A stretch of DNA of 64,000 nt. Origin: Ustulina deusta. Taxonomy: Eukaryota; Ascomycota; Sordariomycetes; Xylariales; Xylariaceae. Within the stretch, counting starts at the first letter, position 1. Every line of letters begins with the position of its first letter. Where the stretch lies: the NCBI GenBank assembly GCA_023159155.1, contig JAJNNX010000037.1:372001-436000 (forward strand), given 5' to 3'. Both the position numbers and the translations under genes were made by a program. Below the pieces are notes generated by a model. That model had not been told where the DNA came from. It searched no databases and worked only from the letters and a program-made list of their open reading frames with translations. Shown here piece after piece: positions 34,664-46,471 of this stretch.

Positions 34664-36078
34664 AACAATATAAATTATTATTTATACGTTTTATAAAATA
34701 TAGCATAATTATTAATATATTAAAATTATTATTATTTATACTTAGGAGTATTTTTTTAAGCTTTAATATTTTTTATAAAAGCATTAAAGCTAATCTAGCA
34801 AAAGTTACTACTATAAAAAATCGTTTAAAACTAGCAATAATAACTAAAATATATATTTTTACTAATATAGTAAAATATTTTAGGTATCTAATTAGTAATT
34901 ATTTACTTATTATAGAACTATTTATTAAAACTTTTATTAAAGCGCCTAAAAATATACTTATTAAACTAAATTGCATAGTAAAAAAAGTATAAATATATAT
35001 TTGTAACTTTATTACTACAATACTAATTATATAGCTGTTTAACTAACGCCTATTTTTTATTATAAACATAAATTTTAGTTAATTTTATATAAAAGCATAT
35101 CTAATATAGCTATATATATAGTAACAAGTTAGCACTCTACCCTGTAGCTTATTTTTTAAAAAAGCTATAAATAACTTAGTTATAATATTCCGCTTAAAAA
35201 TATAAATTATTAGTTATTATATTAGCTTTTTAGTACTAAAAGCACTAGGTTAAAAGTAAAAAAATAACTATTTATATAGATTATAAATTATTATTAATTT
35301 TTTAGACTAAAATAAAATAGCTAATATATATTATATGTTTTTTTAATACTATTAAATACTATGCTATATATATTATATATTGTATAAACAAATCGAACAT
35401 TTTAGTTAATTAGCTATTAAAACTACTAGAAAAGATTTATTTAAATTTTAAATAGCTTAAATATTAAAAAAGTTATATAATTAGTTTAGCTATAATTAAT
35501 AATAAAGTTTTATTTATATTATAGCTATAATAGCTAAACTATATAAATTTTTAAGCAATATTAAAATTTTTGCGTTTTAATACTAATTTGCTACCTAATA
35601 TATTACTAAAATAAATAAAATAGTACTTTCTTACCTAATAAAGCAAGCTATATAAAGTAGTAATATATTTAAGAGCTCTAAATAATCTGCTATATATAGC
35701 TAGAACTGCTTTATATACTAAAAACTTTTTTAAAATATTAAAAACAAAAAATTTATTGCTTTAAATAAAAAAAAATATATATTAACTATAGCTATACCAC
35801 TATTAAAATAATATTAAAAAAAACAAATAAATATTTCTAGTATCCTAAAATAACTTTAATTAATTAATAAGTTATTACTAAATACTTATAATATTAATTA
35901 ATAAAAATACCTAGTAATAAATTATTTAATTTATAACTTATTATATTTTTTGTTTTATTAATTTATTAAGCTATAAATTATACTTTTATAACTAATTTTA
36001 AAATATTAGTTTATATTAAATATATTACTAAATAAATTAAAATAAAACTAATATTTAATATTTTGTTTAAAGTAATTC

Positions 36079-36243
36079 TATTATAGCAATTTAGTTATTT
36101 GTTAAGGATAACAATTATTATATAAAGTATAAATAAATGATTTTCTTTTTTCTAAATATAAAATTATAAGAACATCTACCTATTTATAGATATAATAAAT
36201 ATATTTATAGCTATAGCTAATATATCTATAGTTATGCCTATTA
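36079..36243 (-). repeat. Left LTR of element 3
   Basis: 165 bases from TATTATAGC to GCCTATTA. Keeps G/C in its left (outer) half (TTTGTTAAGGATAAC). Confidence 0.82.
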
Positions 36244-37122
36244 AATATTTTTTCCTTTAAATAAAGCTACTTGTTCTAAGTTATAAATGCTTCTTATAAT
36301 TTAATATTTTTATTTTTTTTTGATATATAATATATAGTATTTGTTTTTTTTAACTTTTTTAGTTTTTGTACTTTTTTATTATTTTTATAATTTTGTTTAA
36401 TTTAATAAAGCTTTGCTTTATTTTGTTAAAAATATTTTTATAATTATTAAGCACTTCTATTATTTGCCCGAAAGCGTTCTTAGTGTTTTTTTTATATATT
36501 TTGGTAGTATATATAGCTTTTTATAATTAAAATCTAATAATATTAATATTGCCGGGCTATTATTAGACCTATTATAAATGCCCTATTAATTGTTACTTCT
36601 AGCTTTTTTTTTGCTACAAATATTACTTTTTGAATTATTACTATTATATAATATTTATTTTTTATAGCTATATAGTACTATATAAAACTTGTTTTTATTA
36701 AAATTAAATAAATAATTAAAAATATTATTATTATTTTTATTATTATTATTATTATTACTATTTTTAAACAATCCAATAGTAATAGTTAGTTATTTTTTGC
36801 TTTTAATACTTAATTTATTACTTTTAATATTTTTACTATTTTTTTTATTCTAATAGATTTTTTTTAATATAATATCTTTTTTTTAGGTGCTATTTTTAAT
36901 AGGAATAGTATTATGTTTAGTAGTTTTTTTAGCTGCAGTAATTTTTTTTTTTTTTTATAACTTGATTTAGAAACTTCGAATTCTTTTTCTAGTTATTTAT
37001 GCTATATTAATAAATTTAGCAGTTTTTTTAATATTTTTATTATTTTTGCTATTATTTTAACTAAAACTTATAACTATATATTTATTTTTAGTATTGTTAT
37101 ATATTATAATAAGTATAACTTG

Positions 37123-37158
<36 letters not shown>

Positions 37159-38506
37159 TAAGTTTATATTAGTGTTTTAAATAGTAGGAATATTAAGTTT
37201 TTAGTTAGCAAAAATATTATATTTATTAGTAGCTATAACGTTTATATTGTTTTGCTAAATATAATATTTTTTTTATTATAGCTAATTTTAAGCTAGTAGC
37301 CAATTTATTAAGTTTAATATAGTTGCTATAATAATTAATATTTTTATAGATCTAATACTAAGTATAACAAAATAGATTTTTTTAATTTTTATAAAAAGAA
37401 AAAAGCAGTAGAAAAAATAAAAGAAACAAGGCCTATTTATATAAATAGACTAATATATAATTTTATACTTTGTTTTTTTATTATAGCTATATTAGTTTAT
37501 AGTAGATATGTTTAATAGTAGGTATGTTTTATTATTTAGAAAGGCGCCCCTAGGTATATAAAAAAAGTACTACTATTTATTTTATAATAGGTAGCTATAA
37601 TAATATATCCTTTTTTTTTAGCTATTTATATATTATTTTTATAGTAGTTCTTTTGCTATTATTGTAGTAGCTAAGCTTAATAATATATGCTTTATTTATA
37701 GCTATATATTTATTATTTTTAATATAGTTTTTTAAAAAATAAAATAATTATAATAAATATAATATATTTTTTGTTAATATATATAGTTAATTTATAATTT
37801 TTAAAAAATAAAAGTTTTTTAAAATAAATATAGTATATTTATTGTTTTATATATGTTTTTTTTATTTTGTTTTTTAGTATAATTATTTTAATAAGTTTTT
37901 TTTTTTTATATAGGCAATATTGTATTTTTTGTATTCTTTTGCCTAATTAATAATATTATTAGCTTTATATTTATTAACTAAATTAAACACTAATAGTTTT
38001 AGTTCTTTTTTATTAAAATTTTAGTTATATTTATTATTTTATTTTTTTTATTTAATAGTATACTTAATTAAAAGTTTGCTGTTTAAAAATTAGATTTTTT
38101 TTAAGTAATTTTTTTAACTTTTTAGTAATCTTTAATCCTTTTAATAATAATCAGGCCTAATAAAAAGACTTCTTTATTAAAAAGGTTTTTTTTTTGTTTA
38201 AGTTTATAAAGTTATATAACTAAGACTATAAAATAGATGCGCTAACTACTAAAAAAATCAAATTTATATACTAGTAGCCCTATTTTTTTAATAATTTTAA
38301 AAAGTTTTATTTTTATTAGTAACTATTTTTGTTTAAGTTTATTAAATAAGTAATAATTTTTATATAATTTAAAATAAACTATATTGTTTTTATTAAAAGT
38401 TATTAAAGTATATTTATTGTTATATTTTTTTTGAATAATTATATTAGCTATATTAACTAAATATTTAGCTTTTTAAGCATGTTTTGTTTTTAATACTTTT
38501 ATTGTT

Positions 38507-38777
38507 TATTACGCGTTGGGCAATCACAGAAGGCAAGGCTTCATTCCGAAAGCGAACTTTGCATTAGAATCTAAGTATAAAGAAAAAGGAAAGCTAATTT
38601 TACAAGGGTGCGTTGCAGGTTCTTTATGGGTGGATTGGTGGGAGGTGTGGGCAGCTGTCAGGTAATTGCCAGGTGCCGGCCAGGTGTAAGTCATGTGACC
38701 TGGGAATTGAAGATTGCGGTTTGTGTGGCTTGTGGGTTGCAGCCACGCTGCCGGCCACCAGCCACCATACCGTAACT
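38507..38777 (-). repeat. Solo LTR, hardly mutated, related to element 2
   Basis: A 271-bp island of normal G/C inside the A/T block, flanked by TTGTT (AACAA on the minus strand) at 38502-38506 and 38778-38782. On the minus strand it begins AGTTACGG, like the element 2 LTR, and near its end has GAAGCCTTGCCTTCT, like GGAGCCTTGCCTCTT in element 2; the middle differs. No internal element sequence is attached, so it is read as a solo LTR of a related family. Confidence 0.7.
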
Positions 38778-40576
38778 TTGTTTTATTATTAGTTTTAGTA
38801 TTTTTTTTCTAATTTAAAATATTTATAATAGATTGTAGCTAAAATCCTAGCACTAGTTGGTTTAGTAACTTTCTAATTATTATTAATAATATATTATTTA
38901 AGTAGTATTATAGTGCTAGCAATAATTTAGTTTAAGAAATATTTAGATTAGTAGTTATATAAAACTTAATAGCTATTTTAATAATTTGGTTTTTTTTTTC
39001 TAAAAGCCTATTTATTTAAAAATAATAAGCTATTAAAAAAAAAAGTTTAATGTTTAATATATTATAGATTTTTTTTTAAACTTTGCTAATAAACTTTAAG
39101 TTCTTATTACTAATAATAACTACTAGCAATTTTTAATTATATAGGTATAGTATTTATAATAGTATTTTTGTTTAACTTTTTGCTATATATTCCTTATATT
39201 TTAGTATTAAAAGTAATTTCTTGCTAGCTTTACATAATATAATTATTAATATATTAAAATAGTTATATTTTTTTATATTCTAAAAAGAATTTCTAGATTT
39301 TATTAGTAGTATATTTATAATAAAATCTATAATAATAGTATAATAAGGAATAGCTAGTATTTTAATTAGTATTAATTCTTTTAGTAGTAGTTGCTTATTA
39401 ATTTGGTTTTTTTTGCATACTACATAATAGGTTACAAACTAATATATATTTTATAAGTTATATAGTATATATTTTATATTAAAGTAATAATATTTATTAT
39501 ATATAAGTTCAAAAATATTTTTAATATAATTTTTTAAGATATATAAAAATTGTTTTTTATTATAGCTAATATAAAAAAAAAAATTATTATTAAGCAAAAA
39601 AAAAGTTATTATACTCTTTTAGTATCTGGTTAGTTTAGCAGTAAAGCTATTTAGCTTTTTATTCTTTTTTATTTCTTTTTTTTTTTGTTTTTTTTAAAAT
39701 AGAATATCTTTTATTTAGCTATATTTAGTATTGCTATTATATTTTTGGGTTATTTTTTCTTTAAACTTGTTATTAATTACTAAAATTAATATAGAAAAGT
39801 CTATTATAACTTTGTTTCCTTTGGCAAGGTATGCCTAATAAATATTATTTAGTATACTTAATTTGTTTTTTTTAACTTTTTTTGGTTTTTCTAGCTTTTA
39901 TAATAATTTAAAAAGTATATCTAGCACTATATTTAGCATTCCTAATATATAATAAATTTTAAGCTAAAATTAAAAAAAATAATTAGCTACGTTAGTAAAT
40001 CTTAGGTTAGCTTTGTTTAAATCTATAATATATAGTAAAATATATATTATTATTTTTTTAGTTAGTATATAGTCTATTAATATATTTACTAGTTATATAT
40101 TTAATTAGATTATTTTTATAGCTTTTTGTATGTTTAAATTATTACTATTAAAAAAATAAATAAGCAATTTAATTATACTAGTTATAAAAACAAGCATACT
40201 ATTTTATAAAATAATAAAACTAATAAATATACTTATAATTAGATTAATAACTAAAATAGCTATAGTAATAAATAATATACTATAAGCAGAAAGAATTTGT
40301 AAACTGCTTAATAAGTATAATATTTTTTGTAACAAAAGCATTATACTTATGCTAAATAATCAAAAAATATAAGTAAACCTAATAAATAAATAGTAAGATT
40401 AGTTTAAAACTATTAAGGTATATTTATTAAGTATTAAAGATCGCAAGTTTTTTAATACTAAACATAACAAAATATATATTTAAAAAAAACTTATATTTAT
40501 AAACAAACCTATTTTAGTTGTTTGCTTTGTTTTTATTATTTAAAAAATAATTAATAGTACTAAAAAAAATTAACTA

Positions 40577-41185
40577 GTAGTAGATCTGCAACTATTAAAT
40601 AAAATTATTGTACTAAATATATACCTGCTATTTAACTAAAACAATATAATTAAAAATATAGTTAGCAAACTTTAGTTTATATTATTTAATATATTAAGCT
40701 TTTTTTTTTAATTGTTAATATATTTTAAATATTGCAACAAAATAATTATTATTAGCTTTTAAAACTTTAAAAAATTAAACATAGTATTAATAAGATTTAA
40801 AAACTTATTAATATTTATACAAAAGTTTATAAATTATTTATTTTTTATATATTATATTTTTATATAAGTTTATATTAATAATATAATTATTTTTAGTAAT
40901 AATTTTAATACTTATATAAAATATATAAAAATAGTAATAAATATTTTTAATAAAGCAAAAGTTTATATTAGTGCTTTAAAATCTTTTATTGCTTTTTTGT
41001 TAATATAACTACTAAAATATAATATTAATAACAAAAGTATTACTAAAACAGATAATAAAATTAAAACATTTAAAAAACTGGAAATACTACATATTTTTAA
41101 AGCTTTAAAAATATATATTAGAATAGCTGGTTGGCTATGCCGCAGAATAGCTTAGTTTAACTACAAAATTAAAGCATTGCAATAA
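40577..41185 (+). pseudogene. Gypsy-type reverse transcriptase fragment, plus strand, RIP-mutated
   Basis: One frame stays readable for about 200 codons apart from stops. It gives VVDLQLLNKIIV near the start and V-Y-I-N-N-I-I-I-F-S at 40868-40897. Farther on come KAKVYISALKSF and EILHIFKALKIYIRIAGWL. These correspond to RT motifs VDxRQLN, YIDDIIIFS and the connection region IGxAGxLR of fungal Gypsy-like pol. The active-site Asp pair is Asn-Asn through G-to-A change. The strand is opposite to that inferred for element 3, so it is probably a further nested fragment spanning roughly 40.14-41.57 kb. I could not find its LTRs. Confidence 0.65.
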
Positions 41186-44100
41186 AGAAAAACTAACTTG
41201 CTAGCCCAGACAAAAAAAAAAGAAACTTATTTATTAGAAAGTTTAAACTAATAAAACAGAGCTTTATTTTTAAAGTTATTTTTAAACTAACAAAAAAAAA
41301 ACAAAGAACTAAAAAGCGTTACAAGAATATTTATATATATAATATATTATTTATTATTATAAACTAAATAAACTTTTTTTTTTTAAAATAAATACTTGCA
41401 AAAAAGCCTATAAATTAATGGTTTTTTAATTAAAAAACAAATAAAACAATATATTAATACTAAGCTAAAATATTTTAGTAATAAAAATTAAACTAATTAT
41501 ATTTTTGTTTAAACTTACTAATAATATTAAAAAAAAATATAGATTAATAAAAAAAAAGTATAAAAAATACGTATATTTTTTAAGCTTTTTTTCTATTTAA
41601 GTACTTTATTATTTTAGTTTAGTTCTTTTAGCTTATATTATTTTTTTAGTAGTTTATAACGTTTGTTTAATTAATAACTTAAGCAATTTTATTTTTTTAA
41701 TACTTAAAAATAGTTTTTAGTTTTTTATTTTTTTATATTATAATCAGCTAAATATATAAGTTATAAACTATAACCTTTTTTAGTAAATATCTATCTAGCG
41801 TTATATTGTAAGCTATGCTTTGTTTTTTTTCAAAATAGTATAGCTTTGCTATTTTATTTTTTTTATTAATAAAAGCTAGCAAATTAATAAACGTTATATT
41901 TACAAATACTATTATTATAGCAAATATAACTATTATATATACTACTAATACTTTTTAGATTAGTATTATTAAAAATAGCTTAGTTTTTGCTTTACTTTGC
42001 ACTTCTAGTCCTAGTACTAACTTAAAAATATATGTTTTTTTTACAAAATTAATTTTAATTTTATATTCTAATATAAATTTTGTTCTAATTAACATTTTTA
42101 GTTTTAAATTATTAATTATATTTATTATTACTATAAAGTATCTAAATACTATATTTCTTTCAATATATCCTTTAATATATATATTAAAATCTATAGTTTA
42201 AGTAACCACTAACTATGCTTTTATTTTATTAATAAGTATAAAATTAATATATTAGAATTTTAGATTTTTTGCAAAATTTTTAATAAAATTTTTATTTACT
42301 AGTATATTAGAGCATCCTATATTTAAGCAAACTTTAATTTTAAAGCTTTTAATATTATTTTAAACAAAAATTTAAAAATATATAATCTTTTTTTTAATTT
42401 TTTTTTTAAGTAATAATTTTAAGTTTGCTTTAATAACTTATTTTAGTTAAATATTAATTTTTTGCCTAATTAGTTTTAGTACAATTAGTATTATTAGTAC
42501 AAAGTCTACTTATTTAATATTTTTTTTATTTGGTCTAGCTTATTTTATATAAGTATTTTTAGTATAGTTTTTTATTATTTCTATTAAATAAAATATAATT
42601 CTGCATTTTATATAAATTTTTAATATTATATTTAGGTTTATTAATACGTTTTTATTTTCTAACATAGCATTTTAGTTATATATCTAGTAACTATTTGTTT
42701 TATTATATTTAATAGCTATATATGTTTTATTAGTTACTTCTATTTCTTTTTTACTAAAATAGATATATTTTTTTATAGTTAGGTTTTTAGTTTTATTATT
42801 ATTATTAAAATCTATATTCTAAACAATTTTTTTACTATAATAACTCTATAATCTATTTATATTTAGTTTTTGCTACTTAAAATGTTAGTAATGTGCTTAT
42901 TGCTTCTATTGGTCTTTTTTATTTTAATTATTAAACTTAATAATATATTAGTTATTAAACCTAATATTATGCTAGCTATTTTATTAATATATTCTAAACC
43001 AGCTATTATTTTGTTTTTAATTATTTTAGTTACTTTATTTTTTATAACTTAGCAATAGTAATCTAATTTGTTATAGTTAACCCTATTTGTAATAAAATAT
43101 TCTAAAATCCTAACACTTTTAACTAAAGTTTTATTATAGTAAAATATTATTATTTTTATAGTTTAGCTAGTTTTACTAGAACTAGTTAGTATTAACTATT
43201 TTTTGCTTTTTTTTTTTGCTACTTTAAACATAATATCTAATCTTAAATATAATTACTATTATTTTTTTAGTTAATACTAGCTATTTTTTTTTTTAGTTTT
43301 TTTAAATATTTATTAATAATTTATTTTATTACTAGTTTTAATACAAGTTTTTATAGCTTAAGTAATAATAAGTTCTATAATTATATTAATAATTATAAAT
43401 CTTTAATATTTTTTTAAGTTTTATTATATTTATAAATAAAAAACTAAGCATTTATTACGTTTAGTTAAATGTCTTATTTTTTAATTAAAGCTTTTATAAA
43501 TATTAATAAAGTTGCTTTATATTTTGCTATATCTTCTTTAAATAGTTATTAAAACTACTATTATAGTACGTTTTTTTATAAAAAAGTCTATCTTTCTATA
43601 GCTACTATAACAAACTTATTTTTTGTATTGTTTTATTTTTTAAAACGTTAAACCCAAAAATAAATATTTATATAGTTAGTATTTTTATTTTTATAAAAAA
43701 TTACATAACTTTTATTAGATTTTTTTGGTATATTAAGCTAAAAATATCTAATTTTTAATAGTTTTACTATTAAAAAGCCTGTATAAATTATTATAAATAG
43801 CTGTTTTGCTATAATAAAACTTTGCTTTTAAATTATATTTAAATATTATTAAATAGTAATAATAAGCTAGGTTATATTATAAAGCATTTTAATTACTTAT
43901 AAATTAATATTAGTTATATTTATTAAGTTCTAACTTATAATAGTGGTTTTTTATTATTATTAAGTAGATTTAGACCTTTTTATTAATATAGTTATTAGTT
44001 TTTTTAAGTAGGCTAGTTTTTTTTTAGCTCTTAATTATTAGTAAATATAGCTTTTTAAAGTCTAGAGTTCTTACTTATAAAAATAATTGTTTAGTTTTTT

Positions 44101-44873
44101 GCTAACTATAGCTTTATAAAAAGTTTTTCTAACTTTAGTATAAATATTATTAAAAGTATTGTTTAATTGTTACTTTTTAAGTACTAGCTTTTTTATAAGA
44201 TCTAGTTCTTTATTTTTATTAAAAAAGCAATTAAAAATATTAAAGGTTTTTTAGTCCTAGTCTAGTTAGGTAACTTTAGCAAAAATATACTTATATATAT
44301 TATTTTTATGTTTAATGTTTTAGTAGTTAAGGTTATTAAAAAAAAAATTATAGATTTATTTAACTTAAATTAAAACAAATAGTATTATATATATTAATTT
44401 TATTTTAATGTTTGATTTATTTTTTTTTTTGATTTTTATAATTATATTATTGTATTATAATTTATTTGAAGTATTATTTTTTATACTAGTTCTAGCGTCT
44501 AGTTATAAAATTAATATATTTTGTTTTTTTTATAGTATAACAAATAATAATTATTGTTTTTAAAATAGAGCTAAAGTATTTTATATATTTTTTTTGTTCT
44601 GTATTGTTATATAGTTACTAAAGCCTAGACTAGTAAAAAGTTAAAAATTAAAGCGTAATTTTTTAGTTGCTAAGTTTAGCTATAATAGCTACTTAAACTT
44701 AGGTTAATAATTAAAACGTAGCAACTTATTAATTCTGCTTATATTAAGCTAAATATAAAAGTATTATAGCTAAGTCTAACTTTAATATTATTACTTAAAC
44801 TTTTTTAAAGCGTAATTTTATTAAAATCTTATTAGTAATAAGTAGTTTAATAAGCCTAAATATATATGTTCCC

Positions 44874-44918
44874 CGTAATATAAAAATCAAAGGTTCGGGT
44901 TAGCAAGTGGGCACTACT
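44874..44918 (-). other. Primer-binding-like patch of element 3
   Basis: A G/C-bearing patch in otherwise A/T sequence. Reading the minus strand away from the LTR it is AGTAGTGCCCACTTGCTAAC then CCGAACC, where TAG may be a mutated TGG. The spacing of three bases from the LTR end suits a tRNA primer-binding site; the tRNA is not identified. Confidence 0.4.
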
Positions 44919-45081
44919 TATTATAGCAATTTAGTTACTTATTAAAGATAACAATTATTATATAAAATATAAATAAATGATCTTTTTTTTTAAATATAAA
45001 ATTATAAGAATATTTACCTACTTATAGATATAATAAACATATTTATAGCTATAGCTGACATATCTATAGTTATGCCTATCA
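44919..45081 (-). repeat. Right LTR of element 3
   Basis: 163 bases from TATTATAGC to GCCTATCA. Keeps G/C in its right (outer) half (AAACATATT, GCTGACATA, CCTATCA). Confidence 0.82.
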
Positions 45082-45959
45082 AATTTGATTTTTATTAACC
45101 TATATTAAAAAAACTTTTAGCTACTTAAAAAAATAGATTAGTAATAATATTAGTATGTTTATAAGTAATAAAACTATTATTTAGTATAAGTTTAATAGAT
45201 TAATTATAAAACTAATTATATTAAAGCAACTATAAATAAATAATAAAATTAAAAAAAACTAATAATAATATTAAATATATTATATTATAAAAAGCTTTAA
45301 TTTAATAATATTTTAATTTTTAGACTTTATTAAAATTAGTAATATATATTTATAACTATATATTTAAACTGTTTAAATATAATAGCTATTTTTTAATATT
45401 TAGAACTTAACTGCTATAATAGCAATTAATAACTAATATAGCTAACTATATTCAAAACTTAACTAAAAAAAAAATACTAAATATTAAAAAAAATTAGTAA
45501 TATACTACAAAGCACTAATTATAAAAAACTATTTTAATAGTTTAAAAGCTTTAAAGAACTAAATATAAATATATTTATAAAAAAAAAAAGAACTTATCTA
45601 GATTTATATTATAAAAAATTAAATATTATAAGTTTAGTAATATATAAATAAATTAAAACTATATTATAATAGATCTTAAATTATTATTAGTTATTATTAT
45701 AGTAATATATATTAACTTTAAAGTTCTAGTAATATTTAGCTTATTAATAAATATAATAAAAATAATTTATATTTAGCTTATAATAAAAATAGCTATTTAA
45801 TAAAAAGTTTATAGTATATTAGCAAAACTATATTAAAAAAAGACTATTAGTAGTTAAAGAATATATTATAATAGAAAAATTTGTAATAACTTTATTTATA
45901 GCTATATTAAGCAATAGGTTATAAAATAACTAAAATAGTTATTTAATAAAAAAAATAAT

Positions 45960-46210
45960 TATAGATCTTATTATTATTAGCTTTTATTAAAGTTAATCTA
46001 TTGAGTTAATACAATAGTACGTGCATGAAAGGGCACCGTGCGTAGCCCTTAGGCACCAGGTACCGACCCACCTAATTAAGGGCATAAATACCTCGCACCT
46101 CCGTCAGATACCCTAGTTAGTTTCCTTCTACAACCATACTCAATACAGACCTTCAGATCAGACCTAGTGACACCAAGTGACTAGTTCTGTAGAGGGACCG
46201 TATCGAGGCA
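45960..46210 (+). repeat. 3' LTR of element 1
   Basis: 251 bases ending CGAGGCA. The first 55 bases, next to the interior, are mutated (TATAGATCTT for TGTGGATCCC); the remainder is intact. The block GTACGTGCATGAAAGGGC through the CTCGCACCTCCG region is identical in both copies. Confidence 0.88.
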
Positions 46211-46471
46211 CAGGGGCAACTCACCCCCGGAGTTGAGGGCTGAGCTCCGGACCCACATGCCGAAGCAGCAGCTCAGTTCCGAACTCCGGTATATTGCTTT
46301 CAGGGTTTACTCCATGTCATGGCTCAAATCAGGAACCACCCGAGTCTATAAATCAGTTAATGTTTACCAAGGAACTCACAATAGACATTTATTTACGGCG
46401 TCTTTTGTACTTACCTTCGTTAGACATGCTCTCTAGTTACTCTCCTTAGTAATCCCATCTTTATTAGGAAA

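Larger units (their letters stand above)
36079..45081 (-). mobile_element. Nested LTR retrotransposon (element 3)
   Basis: A 9,003-bp element inserted in element 1. LTRs are 165 and 163 bases, flanked by AATTC (36074-36078) and AATTT (45082-45086), which differ by one C-to-T. Minus orientation is inferred from two sites. A purine run AAAGGAAAAAA (minus strand, about 36247-36257) sits next to the left LTR as a polypurine tract would. A primer-binding-like stretch TGCCCACTTGCTAAC (minus strand, 44899-44913), in a rare G/C-bearing patch, sits just inside the right LTR. Most of the interior is T-rich on the plus strand, as expected for minus-strand genes. It also contains a solo LTR and a plus-strand pol fragment, so it is itself a composite. 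Confidence 0.75.
25024..45959. other. AT-only isochore produced by RIP-like mutation
   Basis: Apart from the LTR edges, the solo LTR and one small patch, about 21 kb consist almost entirely of A and T, rich in TpA. Small open frames here (for example 28402-28599, 30049-30309, 30476-30685, 42870-43052) are chance or retroelement relics, not genes. No host gene was recognised within the block. Confidence 0.85.
24773..46210 (+). mobile_element. Outer LTR retrotransposon (element 1), with nested insertions
   Basis: Bounded by 251-bp direct LTRs with TG...CA ends and flanked by CAGGGG at 24767-24772 and 46211-46216 (a 5- or 6-bp duplication). It spans 21,438 bases, but removal of the two nested LTR elements and their duplications leaves about 5.7 kb, a normal size for one element. 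The interior is almost pure A/T from RIP-like C-to-T and G-to-A change. A Gag zinc knuckle in plus orientation remains recognisable at 26389-26430, so the element reads left to right. Copia versus Gypsy could not be decided because no reverse transcriptase motif was found in its own segments. Confidence 0.82.

Noticed and set aside
34690..34720. A minus-strand YINN-like reading that could be an RT site of element 1
   Set aside because: Strand conflicts with the zinc knuckle of element 1, and no flanking RT motif is readable; in A/T-only sequence such a word arises by chance.
25024..45959. Mitochondrial DNA insertion or centromere as explanation for the A/T block
   Set aside because: Paired LTRs, target duplications and recognisable RT and zinc-knuckle relics explain it as mutated retroelements; no mitochondrial gene was readable.
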